From NCBI GenBank assembly GCA_036971615.1, contig JAYKKR010000009.1:930001-994000 (forward strand): DNA of 64,000 nucleotides, read 5' to 3'. A program made the position numbers and the translations under genes. The DNA is from Amyloporia xantha (taxonomy: Eukaryota > Basidiomycota > Agaricomycetes > Polyporales > Adustoporiaceae). The notes beneath the pieces were generated by a model, which worked only from the letters and a program-made list of their open reading frames with translations, was not told the origin of the DNA and did not search any database. Position 1 is the stretch's first letter. Every line of letters starts with the position of its first letter. Below are positions 11,190 to 21,705 of this stretch, in pieces.

Positions 11190-13104
11190 TGCTACAATAC
11201 CTGTCATCTCAAAGTATGTTAAGCGAGAATGCGACATACCGTATGGTGCTGTCAAGATGAAACTAAACCAAAATCGAGGGGGAAGGAGGCCAAAGGGAGA
11301 GCCTTGAAGACGTCGAGCTTGAAGCCTCCGCATCGCACGCTCACACTAGCGTTTGCATGGGCGCTTGTGACAGTATAGGGAAACTGAATTTGTTTTCGTT
11401 AATCCGGCGCTAAGAAATTCAGCACCTACTACCTCGCTCTCCCATCGGACGCGAGGTGCCAGCCAACATTCCTCATCTGACTTGTAGATAAACCTACTTG
11501 CCGAGGCTGGAATGGCTCTCGAGGTTTCTTGACAGTGAGAACGCGCTTCCCCTGCGACGACACCCTCTTCTAAAATCAATAGCGCCCGGTGGCCTGTTGC
11601 AGTGATCGCTGTGAGACCCCCGGCCCAGTACGTCGAGTGTATCTTATGAGTGCAGACTCATCATTTCTTCGCTAAAATAGTCGCACGTCGTCGAATGAAG
11701 GACACCAGGAAGCAGAACGTCAGGAGCAGATGAGTGGTCGTTTGACTGGGTGTATCCGCCAGAGGCCCCATACGGACGACGCGAGCAAGAGCAGCAATCT
11801 CTGCCAGAAGCTCACGGCGGGCGTTGAGACCAGGTGGAAGATCGCTAAGCGATGTATTGCATCTTGTATGCTGTTGTGGAAGCGCAAGCCGAGTACAAGA
11901 GGTGTTGACAGCATGGATAGCCAGGCAAAGAGGGGCGGACGAGCTAGTCGGCACCATCTTGTGTCGAGCCAATCCAATGGAGCTTACCGTGCGTGCGTTT
12001 GGATTGTGCGTCGATCCGCAGGACCATCATCGTTCCAAACCGGTCAGTGCGAGACTCGAGTGTCCCGTCTCAGAATTTCGTCTTCTCGCTTCCTCGTTCC
12101 CTCACATCGTGTCCCAGCCTCAAATATCATCTGTCGAGCGATGGCCTCTCCGGACACCACGATGTCTGGCGTATACGCGGACAGCGGTGAGGACGATGAC
12201 ATGGGCGAATACGAATGGACCGAGGAAGGCAGCGAATGGTCGTGAGGAGCGCACGGAGGCCGAGGGAGCAGGATGATAGATGAGCGCGCGAGAGCAATCG
12301 CAGACATATGGTAGGAAAGCTAGGGGAGCACAAAGGAACACTAATCGTCAGCTGAAGGCACACAGGAGAACGAGACGCAGGCTACGGATTCGTCTTGTCC
12401 CGTCTGGTGACACACCACACCCATCCTACCTTTCTCTCCTTCAACGACTCGCACAGACACAACTCGAATGCCTCTTGTCCGGCTGCGCCCTCACCCGCTC
12501 ATGCGTCCTATACGCCACGTCCATTTCCCTGTTTGCCCTCGCCTACACCGCCCATGAACACAGCCGAGGCGAGCAGGCACTCGACACCGTCTCATAAACA
12601 CCTCCATTGCGAGCATGGGGAAGGAAGGCGATGGTGGAAGATCCAGAGACGCAGATACAAATGAGGACGAGTGCTGTCGAAGGTGGATGGGTGCAGGTGT
12701 AGATCAGAGTGAGTACGGCAATCTTATTGTTCGCATGTGGAGATGTGGACGGAGTGAGTCTTTTTGTATGATAGATTCATTTGAGTGACCTTGTGCGCAC
12801 CATGAGACAGGCTGCATTTCCAGATCATGCGCCGACGGATTGTCCAAAATCCCATGCGCGATGGTTGGAAACAAGGGAGACGCACAATTCTTCGAAGCTC
12901 CCCTGCGCATTCATGTACGTCTCATGGCATAAGTGCCCTCTCTGTGAAGGCTAAAGCCAGGTCACGGGCAGGGAAGCTTCTTTCTATGTTGTCGTAGAGG
13001 CTCCAGAAAAGTGGTGAAACAGGGAGGCACGCTGCCAGCGAGCGCAAGAATTGGATCATCGAGCTGCCTCAGCCGTCGGCAAAGGATTACAGTATTGTCG
13101 ACAC
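11190..13104. other. Left-arm interior: only weak ORFs
   Basis: Several overlapping ORFs of 60-171 codons occur on both strands and recur as mirror copies in 13870-15782, as they must in an inverted duplication. The least implausible is 11661-11972 (minus; mirrored at 15001-15312 plus). It ends in a hydrophobic segment THLLLTFCFLVSFIRRR and could be the tail of a membrane protein. A plus-strand ORF ends in an acidic, tryptophan-containing tail (GEDDDMGEYEWTEEGSEW) near 12243. None has recognisable motifs or a consistent splice model. Confidence 0.3.
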
Positions 13105-13184
13105 GGTAGGTAGGTGTATGGTCGTGGTGCACGGTAGGTGTATGGTCGTGGTGCACGATAGGTAGGTGTATGGTCGTGGTGCAG
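13105..13184 (+). repeat. Three-copy minisatellite, left arm
   Basis: Three consecutive copies of a 24-28 bp unit with core GGTGTATGGTCGTGGTGCA: 13105-13132, 13133-13156 and 13157-13184. The mirror copy is at 13790-13869. The two arms agree in copy number and sequence. Confidence 0.9.
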
Positions 13185-13353
13185 GCGACAGGTGAAGCGA
13201 CATTCTCCGAGTAGATTACTTAACATCGCTTTGCCGTCGTAATTTATGTAATGTCGAAATAATAATGAAGACCGCTGTATAGTGCTACACCCACGGCGTC
13301 AGATGTCAAACCCTTCAATTCGGTCAAACGGATCAATTGGCTGACAGCTGACA

Positions 13354-13435
13354 TTAGAGCGTTTCTGCTGCGATTTATATTAGACTAATGGTAATGTTAT
13401 TTCGAGCTCCACTTGATGTAGTACACCACCGCACC
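13354..13435. other. Unique 82-bp part of the palindrome spacer
   Basis: This sequence lies between the end of the left arm and the transposon-end fragment. It has no second copy in the window. It is probably the original neighbour of the left arm on the side where the transposon had inserted. Confidence 0.6.
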
Positions 13436-13620
13436 CAGGCTCCTGCCCATCCGCACTTCAGGAGTTGGGGGGCCCATCCGAGGGTGGTACTCTATGCTGT
13501 ATCCTAGAATAGCGCGCACGTGAACATCAGGTGACATACACGTGACCAATTCAAACTCCCCACTCTTATCCCCCTCCAACTCCCTACGGCGGCTGGCAGA
13601 AAACATGAGTAAACAACGGC
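13436..13620 (+). mobile_element. Truncated terminal region of the CAGGCTCCTGCC MITE family
   Basis: These 185 bp match 43409-43593, the left end of the outer transposon at 43.4 kb, with one visible difference (T at 13505 versus G). The fragment begins exactly at the terminal CAGGCTCCTGCC and stops abruptly at 13620, where the right palindrome arm starts. The rest of the element is missing, so the break that made the inverted duplication lies inside this transposon copy. Confidence 0.9.
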
Positions 13621-13789
13621 TGTCAGCTGTCAGCCAATTGATCCGTTTGACCGAATTGAAGGGTTTGACATCTGACGCCGTGGGTGTAGCACTATACAGC
13701 GGTCTTCATTATTATTTCGACATTACATAAATTACGACGGCAAAGCGATGTTAAGTAATCTACTCGGAGAATGTCGCTTCACCTGTCGC

Positions 13790-13869
13790 CTGCACCACGA
13801 CCATACACCTACCTATCGTGCACCACGACCATACACCTACCGTGCACCACGACCATACACCTACCTACC
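13790..13869 (-). repeat. Three-copy minisatellite, right arm
   Basis: Mirror image of the minisatellite at 13105-13184, with the same three units. Confidence 0.9.
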
Positions 13870-15782
13870 GTGTCGACAATACTGTAATCCTTTGCCGACG
13901 GCTGAGGCAGCTCGATGATCCAATTCTTGCGCTCGCTGGCAGCGTGCCTCCCTGTTTCACCACTTTTCTGGAGCCTCTACGACAACATAGAAAGAAGCTT
14001 CCCTGCCCGTGACCTGGCTTTAGCCTTCACAGAGAGGGCACTTATGCCATGAGACGTACATGAATGCGCAGGGGAGCTTCGAAGAATTGTGCGTCTCCCT
14101 TGTTTCCAACCATCGCGCATGGGATTTTGGACAATCCGTCGGCGCATGATCTGGAAATGCAGCCTGTCTCATGGTGCGCACAAGGTCACTCAAATGAATC
14201 TATCATACAAAAAGACTCACTCCGTCCACATCTCCACATGCGAACAATAAGATTGCCGTACTCACTCTGATCTACACCTGCACCCATCCACCTTCGACAG
14301 CACTCGTCCTCATTTGTATCTGCGTCTCTGGATCTTCCACCATCGCCTTCCTTCCCCATGCTCGCAATGGAGGTGTTTATGAGACGGTGTCGAGTGCCTG
14401 CTCGCCTCGGCTGTGTTCATGGGCGGTGTAGGCGAGGGCAAACAGGAAATGGACGTGGCGTATAGGACGCATGAGCGGGTGAGGGCGCAGCCGGACAAGA
14501 GGCATTCGAGTTGTGTCTGTGCGAGTCGTTGAAGGAGAGAAAGGTAGGATGGGTGTGGTGTGTCACCAGACAGGACAAGACGAATCCGTAGCCTGCGTCT
14601 CGTTCTCCTGTGTGCCTTCAGCTGACGATTAGTGTTCCTTTGTGCTCCCCTAGCTTTCCTACCATATGTCTGCGATTGCTCTCGCGCGCTCATCTATCAT
14701 CCTGCTCCCTCGGCCTCCGTGCGCTCCTCACGACCATTCGCTGCCTTCCTCGGTCCATTCGTATTCGCCCATGTCATCGTCCTCACCGCTGTCCGCGTAT
14801 ACGCCAGACATCGTGGTGTCCGGAGAGGCCATCGCTCGACAGATGATATTTGAGGCTGGGACACGATGTGAGGGAACGAGGAAGCGAGAAGACGAAATTC
14901 TGAGACGGGACACTCGAGTCTCGCACTGACCGGTTTGGAACGATGATGGTCCTGCGGATCGACGCACAATCCAAACGCACGCACGGTAAGCTCCATTGGA
15001 TTGGCTCGACACAAGATGGTGCCGACTAGCTCGTCCGCCCCTCTTTGCCTGGCTATCCATGCTGTCAACACCTCTTGTACTCGGCTTGCGCTTCCACAAC
15101 AGCATACAAGATGCAATACATCGCTTAGCGATCTTCCACCTGGTCTCAACGCCCGCCGTGAGCTTCTGGCAGAGATTGCTGCTCTTGCTCGCGTCGTCCG
15201 TATGGGGCCTCTGGCGGATACACCCAGTCAAACGACCACTCATCTGCTCCTGACGTTCTGCTTCCTGGTGTCCTTCATTCGACGACGTGCGACTATTTTA
15301 GCGAAGAAATGATGAGTCTGCACTCATAAGATACACTCGACGTACTGGGCCGGGGGTCTCACAGCGATCACTGCAACAGGCCACCGGGCGCTATTGATTT
15401 TAGAAGAGGGTGTCGTCGCAGGGGAAGCGCGTTCTCACTGTCAAGAAACCTCGAGAGCCATTCCAGCCTCGGCAAGTAGGTTTATCTACAAGTCAGATGA
15501 GGAATGTTGGCTGGCACCTCGCGTCCGATGGGAGAGCGAGGTAGTAGGTGCTAATTTCTTAGCGCCGGATTAACGAAAACAAATTCAGTTTCCCTATACT
15601 GTCACAAGCGCCCATGCAAACGCTAGTGTGAGCGTGCGATGCGGAGGCTTCAAGCTCGACGTCTTCAAGGCTCTCCCTTTGGCCTCCTTCCCCCTCGATT
15701 TTGGTTTAGTTTCATCTTGACAGCACCATACGGTATGTCGCATTCTCGCTTAACATACTTTGAGATGACAGGTATTGTAGCA

Positions 15783-16374
15783 ATGCCAATCTATCGTATT
15801 CCCCAAGACTCGTACGCCTCGCCGGCAGCCTTCGGAGCTGCTCAACAGTTGGTGCAGTATCGCATGGTGGGCGCACCCTATGCCGGTGTGAGGGTGGTGG
15901 ATATTCTCGACAATAGCTCGCTAGTGTTGCTACTCTTAGAAAACGCAGGGGCTATCGCGTTCCCAGGAATGGACGGCACGAAAGCTTCGCTCAGAATCCT
16001 GGTGCGTCCCGGATAGACAGTATTCGTTCAACAGCCTAACCGGCAATGTCTACAGTGGCCCGGTTATGCTCCCTACACTCATCAACTGAATATCAGGTGT
16101 TGGCACCAGTCGGTATCCATCCCAATGGCCATACACCAAGCCGCCAAGTCTCTTGCCTCTGAAATCAGGCGCGCTTACATGGTATGTAATCTCATGTACA
16201 GTGGTTGGACTATTCTAACGTGCATTGCAGGTACTGTCACGCCAGCACTGCGACTCCCCGGCCTGGACGGTCGGCGAGAACGGTATCAGGTTGGACCAGC
16301 TCTTCCTGGTCGGGATCAACCGCGTATCGGCTGGAAGCATTCAGCCAGTCCTCGCCGTTGAGCTGCCCGCCTAA
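15783..16374 (+). CDS. W-P-G-Y family protein, right-arm copy (probably 5'-truncated)
   Basis: Three exons fit: 15783-16001, 16056-16181 and 16231-16374. All junctions are GT-AG and phase 0. The product of about 162 residues runs from MPIYRIPQDSY through VRVVDILDN and SLRIL|WPGYAPYTHQ to RLDQLFLVGINRVSAGSIQ and ends VELPA. The placement of an intron immediately before the WPGY tryptophan is the same as in the 59-kb paralogue (exon 6 there), which supports common descent. The start is the first ATG after an upstream splice-acceptor-like site, and a longer N-terminus may have been lost. No catalytic motif is visible and the function is unknown. Confidence 0.55.
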
Positions 16375-16614
16375 TCCCGTGCTACCGACCATCGTATTCG
16401 AGGAACCGTGCCTATGTTTGCTCTCATCCTATCGCTTTCCTTGCTCTCCTGTTTTACCACCCTAATGCTATCCGTTCGCTGCTGTACCACCATCGCTATG
16501 ATCTTATATAGATATGGATCAATGTACTTTTTATGCACAATGGGTGTCCCGGTTGTTGCGTCTGCATGTGTTCGAACCTCGATGCCTTCGATGATATCTT
16601 GAGAGTGTCAATGT

Positions 16615-17391
16615 GAGGTGACTCATGCTATTCAACGTAATCGCACGGGTCAGAGCTACCCTCTGAGATGAACCGGACCAACAGGTCACAGCAGAAAACG
16701 GGAAGGACGAACCACTGCAAAGAGATCACCGTTTCATAGTCAGGGCAAAGAGTAAGTAGAAAGGGTTTACTTAGATGGAACCATTCCTTTCTTACCCTTT
16801 TCGCTCCCTGCAAAGCGGTGATTTTTTTTGCAGTGAACAGGACCGATGGATGCAGCAGTTCTGGAAACCTCTGGATCCGGAGTTGATCAACTCCGCAAGC
16901 AAAAGCGTAGGTGCTGTATGGAAGCTCCCCGTCCTATAGGCCTGCGTCCATGCATGTCTACTTGTAAAAGCAGAGTTCATCGAGAACATTAGGGATGGCA
17001 CAAAGGTGGACAACCTCAGGGAACAGTCTCATGGCGTCTTACAAGATCGCGGACTGTAACATACTCTATGCATCGATCATTGACATTAGCACAGCGTTAG
17101 AGATGGGTCATCTTAGGTGTGCTCCAGAACTTGATTGCTTTCTATCTGCTGTTGGGTTCGTTGATATTAACGACATGGAATCGGCTTGGCTTTCACAAGA
17201 CATCCTCGGAAGAGGGATCCTTTGTCAAGAAAACTTTTGAGTGGTGATATTGTCTGAAATCATTGCCGATGCATATAGTCACAAAATATATTGCTGTTGA
17301 GGGTTAAACGATACAACTATTCGTACAAAAGCTGTCAGCCCAGGTAATTCTTCTCCATGAAGACCAATGTTCTGCCTAAAGAAGGTAAATT
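16615..17391. other. Gap between the palindrome and the DUF4139 gene
   Basis: No supported gene. A short frame near 16835-16925 reads EQDRWMQQFWKPLDPELI and then breaks, and could be a coding relic. The rest shows nothing recognisable. Confidence 0.4.
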
Positions 17392-19753
17392 TCATACGAT
17401 CACTTCCTCCCAAGATTTATCTGTAGGCATCGTAATTTCCCACTGCAGCACAACCTCCACGCTCTGCCCTGCCGCAATCCTGCCCTTCTTCTCAGAACCA
17501 CCTTCCTCACCATCCCTGCTTACCCAGGCGGCGTCTCGACTCAAATTGGAGATGACCTGGATTCGCGGATCATCTGCCTCCACGACCGGACACACATCCC
17601 GTACCACCAGCGCGACGGCAAACGCATGATGGTTCATGACGGTCGTACGGTCGGTGCAGATGATCTTTCCCAACGCAGGTGCAAATATATTCCGCGGCTC
17701 GGGCGGGGAGATGGTGCGTTTGTCGCGTGTGCACGATACTGCGAGCGCGTTGTCAGCGCCGAGAGAGCAGGTGAACGGCGCATTTGGGGGCACATTCTGT
17801 AATAGGCGTGCCAAATCGCAATATGAGTGGGGTTTTGTCAGTCTGATATGATCTGGACATGCAGAGTATACTCAAGCAACCATTGAGACAGAGACGTACC
17901 TCGAGATCCGTCCCGGCCACAAATTCCTCATCTATAAACACGTTGACCCGGCCCGCCGCGAGCCAGAGTCCTACTCCTTCTCCATTTGACTGTCCACTCG
18001 CACTGGCTGCCGATCCTCCGGGTATACTCTCTCCTGTATTCTGGCCCTCCCTTCGTGCTTTCTTGTCCTTGTTGACCATCCGACACTCCACAAACGCCGC
18101 AGCCCGCACGCTCGGCACACACACCCACGCAAACTCCGCATCGAGCTCGCGTACGCCGAGGCTGACGCGGTGCGAGAGGCCGTCGCTCGGGATTGGGGGT
18201 GTGCATACGGACGGGACGGGGATGACGGTGGTGTGTACGGACGTTCGCAGGAGCTTCGAGACACCAGGGGCGGAGGACTCCGAAGGCTGGGGTTTGGGTG
18301 AAGAGGCAGACGAGGGTTGGGGGACAAGCCAAGACGGAGGCATGACTTGCGCACGGAACAGAGACTGGGACTGATTTCCAGGCTGAGTGGCAGATGCAGG
18401 CGAGGGTGCACCTGATGCACGCGACGTATCGTTGAGCCCTACTCCGGAGAATATATTGTTGCCTGCGGCCGGTGCGCGAGAAGGGTCACTATGCCCAGGT
18501 GTGAACCCAGGGCGGGGCACATTCCCGAAGGACAGCCTGGGCGTCAGGTCTGCTCCCGTTGGTACGTCGCTCGGGGGGAGTCCGAAGAGGACCGAGCCCG
18601 AAAGCCCGCGCGGGGGCAGCGGGGCATTATTGATGGGCACCCGTGCAAATAAACTCTCAGGCGCACTTGCATCTTGGTTCACTGCATCCGAAGTGGCGAA
18701 CGGACGAGCAGCCATCCAAAATCCGTTGACCTTGGTGGACTCATCTGGCTGCCTAGGGTTGGCGGTGTTGGCCTTGTTACCGAGGAGCTCTTGTGGCGCA
18801 GGCGTGGTAAAGGTGATCATGCGCTTGGGGAGTGCAGGCACCGCTGCGACGCAGCGCGCAGGTGCAGGTGCCGTGCAGAGTGTGAGGGAAGTGGAGGAAG
18901 ACCAATCCTCACCAGTACCCTGCGCGATGTGAGCGTACAAATGGAGAGAGACGGTCTGTGAAGGCTCCCCGGAGGGCGACGAGGAAACTTGTAGGTCGTA
19001 CGAGGGAGACCACTGTGCCCCGGAAACCACTGGGAATGGAAGAGAGTCAGCGTAATGACAGGCGAGATGCAGTAAGAGGCAAAGACGCACAGTAAGTCAA
19101 CTTTAGTTCGACTGTGCAGTCCTGTATGGCAACAAGGACGAGTGTCACTCGTCCGGTTGTCGACCCGAGTTGCGCTCTTCCGCAATGGCCCTCTCTGTTA
19201 TCGCGATCTGGTCTTCCAGCTGTTGGATCGCCGCGAGGCTCGTGCGGTGGCTCTCAGAAATCGCGTCGAAGAAGGACGTAGCATCAGAAGGCGACACTTG
19301 AGCGCAAGTGAGCGAACGCCCGTACGATGCCAGGAGGTCGAGAGCGTGCTTTCGGGTGGCCCTCTCGTCCTCGAGGGTCTGTTTTTGTGACAATAGGCTA
19401 CGCAAGGTATCAGACTCGAAGCGATCATCTCGAGCAAGTGCCGAGTCGACATGACAGACGACGTCAAGAAGGCGGACGACGTCAAGAAGGCGGGCGACGC
19501 CGCCGAGGCCCTTGACATGGACTGTCTCTGGGTCCAAGGCACTCGAGAGGTGGGTGATATCAACAGTGAGCTGCCCTGCCTGAGTGCGCAATCGTGAATG
19601 TTAGCAGAGAGACGAAAAAGAAGAAGAATACACTAGCACCTTCAATTCGAGGGTAAACACGCGTTGAACCTCCGCTGTGGAACCGTGATAGAGGGTCACA
19701 GACTTGATCGGATGGTCGGACGCGTTCAGTGAGATCGTAGACATCTTTGGCAT
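17392..19753 (-). CDS. DUF4139 (MuiA-like) protein, possible frameshift
   Basis: DUF4139 proteins (bacterial name MuiA, mucoidy inhibitor) also occur in fungi; the function is unknown. The N-terminal DUF4140-type part begins MPKMSTISLNASDHP and includes SVTLYHGSTAEVQR. It is followed by a coiled coil (SLLSQKQTLEDERATRKH...AITERAIAEERN). The DUF4139 core reads VELKLTYLVSGAQWSPSYDLQV and TGEDWSSSTSLTLCTA. A long Ser/Pro/Gly-rich insert follows, then RVNVFIDEEFVAGTDLE and the C-terminal NVPPNAPFTCSLGADNALAV...VVLQWEI. Introns are at 19580-19639 and 17797-17899, with another near 19030-19085. Between the coiled coil and the core the frame changes near 19145-19175 without an obvious intron, so a 1-bp lesion or base error is possible. 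A short in-frame duplication (LLDVVRLLDVV) lies near 19450-19500. Confidence 0.82.
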
Positions 19754-20504
19754 GCAAAAGTTAAGAGGGTCAAGAGCAGCACAGTACTAGTCGCAAGGGG
19801 ACAACAAGACTTATAACGAGTGCCTTAGCTGACTCGACGTTGAAATGTGATAGCGTTCACTGCATCGGCACCGACTCGCATCATCCGACCTGACAATGCC
19901 ATTCCCTGTCGAGCAGCTCCGAGTCGGTCCAATCTGACAACCGCATGCCCAGATTGAACAATATTTGGTGGCAGGATGCTCAGGCTCGTGGGTCTCTGAT
20001 ACATAACGTTCAGATGGAGGAACGCCCATCCCAAACAGATGAGCACTAGTACTGCAGGTCGATTTGTATGGTGATAAGTACAAGCCAGACCTTCAGAGGC
20101 TCAGAGCAGGAATATGATTCGAAAGAGGCTGCCTGGCAGTGCCTGCCAATTCATAGTCGACGCGCCTCGGGTACGCCTCGGCGAAGAGCCGGGTACTCTA
20201 GATCTTTCACCATACTGTAGGAAGTTGCTCAAATATCGACTGAGGCCTGAGCGCTGAGCTCTAGGATACCGGTAACCCTCGAGAGCAGTACTATGCTATA
20301 ACAGTCATTGACAGCAGTGGCAAGAGGCTCTCCGCTTTATAAGCGAGATGGTCGCCTTACCATTGTCAATGTCAATTGTCATTATCTATCGAGGATTACA
20401 GTATATCGCGAAACATGCTGTGGCATTGGCTGGAGACAAACACCAGTGGCAGGGGAAGTAGACACGGGCCAAGCTATTGATACTAACATATGCATCTCTA
20501 GCCA
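19754..20504. other. Intergenic, no gene seen
   Basis: This lies between the start of the DUF4139 gene and the 3' end of the 7-TM gene. No supported ORF or repeat. Confidence 0.5.
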
Positions 20505-21705
20505 TCACACATTCAAGTTTCCGTGTTGCTGCAGTAGTTCTTGTGGAACCGGAAACTCGTTCTCGGGTTTTGACGCTTGCGAGTCTTGCACAGTAGATGC
20601 CACCCCACTTTGCGCAAATTGCAATGTTGTCAATCTGACAGGATCAGCCTTCGACAGGGCCAAAGGGTTTGTGCTGGTCTGCTCCGTCCATGCTCTCCCA
20701 GTCGCCACGCGGAAGATGATGAGCAGCGAAGAGATGGTCTGGCGAGCAATCAGACGAGGGACCAAATGGTACGTAGAACTTGGACGACACACCTGCACCT
20801 GACTGACAGTCTGCAAAAACACGTTCGCGAGATTGTTGCCCAAGCCAAACGGGATCATGAGCAGTATCGCGAAGATAGAATAGAGTGACGCGGATTCGAT
20901 CAGCATCGCCGCTACGTTTGCATAGGACGACGATACGTGGCTCGACCCGGCCAGCTTCGCGACCCAGTGGCGGTAGTAAAAGAGGCGGCCGACGATCAGG
21001 ATTGTCACGATTATATTCAGCGCGAGTGACATGACGTAGTACGCCCAGGAAATGCTGACGTCCTGGAATGGCGATGAGCTGGACGTCTGCACAAGCAACG
21101 TAATTCCAAGACCTGCGCAATTTAAGGTGAATGCCTAAGGAAGAGCGAGCGAATTGTACGCACCAATGGATGCCAGGAGCATCAAGCAGGGAACTAGCAC
21201 CAGCACCGTCACCCAAGCAGTACCACATCCACGGTATATCACCATGAAGCGCCAGACCTACAATATTCCTCCAATCGTCAACGCCAACATCAGCAATGCC
21301 GCCCAGGCGACGCACCAAGAACGCATCCATGAGCCAATTGCCCACCACGAAACACGCCACCGAGATCTCATTCGACGTAATCGAGAACATCGCGCCCTCA
21401 AACGCGCCCGGCCCCCCTGGGTACCTGCTTTGCTCCACAAATGCGATCTGTGTGAACTTGGCCTGTGCGCCCATGAAGATCGTGCCGAGCGCGAAGATGG
21501 TGGAGATGAACGTGAGGAGCATGGCCTGCCGCTTGCGGTTGTCGCGGTCGGTCCGCCGGACGAGGAGGCCGAAGCACATAACGAAGAGCGTGAGCTCGAC
21601 GCCGTACGCGATGTTACTGAGCAGCTCGCCCTGCAGCCATGTCTCGTCGTCGTAAATCTGCGCGGATGTCTCGTTCGGTGCGTAGGAATTCGATAAGCCC
21701 ACCAT
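20505..21705 (-). CDS. Agaricomycete 7-TM integral membrane protein
   Basis: A lineage-expanded fungal membrane protein of unknown role, of the seven-helix type common in Agaricomycetes. Exons are 21316-21705, 21164-21257, 20799-21112 and 20505-20738. They sum to 1032 nt and 343 residues. Membrane segments include ELLSNIAYGVELTLFVMCFGL, MLLTFISTIFALGTIFMGA, EISVACFVVGNWLMDAFL, a third-exon block WVTVLVLVPCLMLLASIG, YYVMSLALNIIVTILIVGRLF and IFAILLMIPFGLGNNL. The closing helix ISSLLIIFRVATGRAW is typical. A cytosolic polar tail follows, ending QHGNLNV. Without splicing at 21258-21315 the frame is lost, so that 58-nt intron is well supported. The N-terminal 20 residues are uncertain. Confidence 0.85.

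Larger units (their letters stand above)
10358..13353 (+). repeat. Left arm of a 3-kb inverted duplication
   Basis: This arm is the reverse complement of 13621-16614. Paired positions sum to 26974 near the centre and to 26972 at the outer part, reflecting two 1-bp indels. Differences seen by eye are a C/T change near 12401, a 1-bp indel near 12528 and a 1-bp indel near 11420. Divergence is clearly higher only in the outermost 60 bp or so (10358-10415). Everything else compared was identical, so the inner arms are about 99.9% alike. The arm holds a W-P-G-Y family gene fragment, weak ORFs and a small minisatellite. Confidence 0.95.
13621..16614 (-). repeat. Right arm of the 3-kb inverted duplication
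   Basis: Reverse complement of 10358-13353; see that entry for the differences. The homology decays beyond about 16580 and ends near 16614, where the flanks become unrelated. Confidence 0.95.

Noticed and set aside
11730..12245. A 171-codon ORF in the palindrome arm, mirrored at 14728-15243
   Set aside because: Overlapping frames on both strands are equally open. The only coding-like part is the acidic tail, and no splice model or motif supports it.
10358..16614. Reading the inverted repeats as the ends of one large transposon
   Set aside because: There is no target duplication at 10358/16614, the repeat ends decay gradually, and no transposase lies between the arms. An inverted duplication fits better.
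17859..18374. A 171-codon plus-strand ORF
   Set aside because: It is an antisense shadow of the low-complexity Ser/Pro region of the DUF4139 gene.
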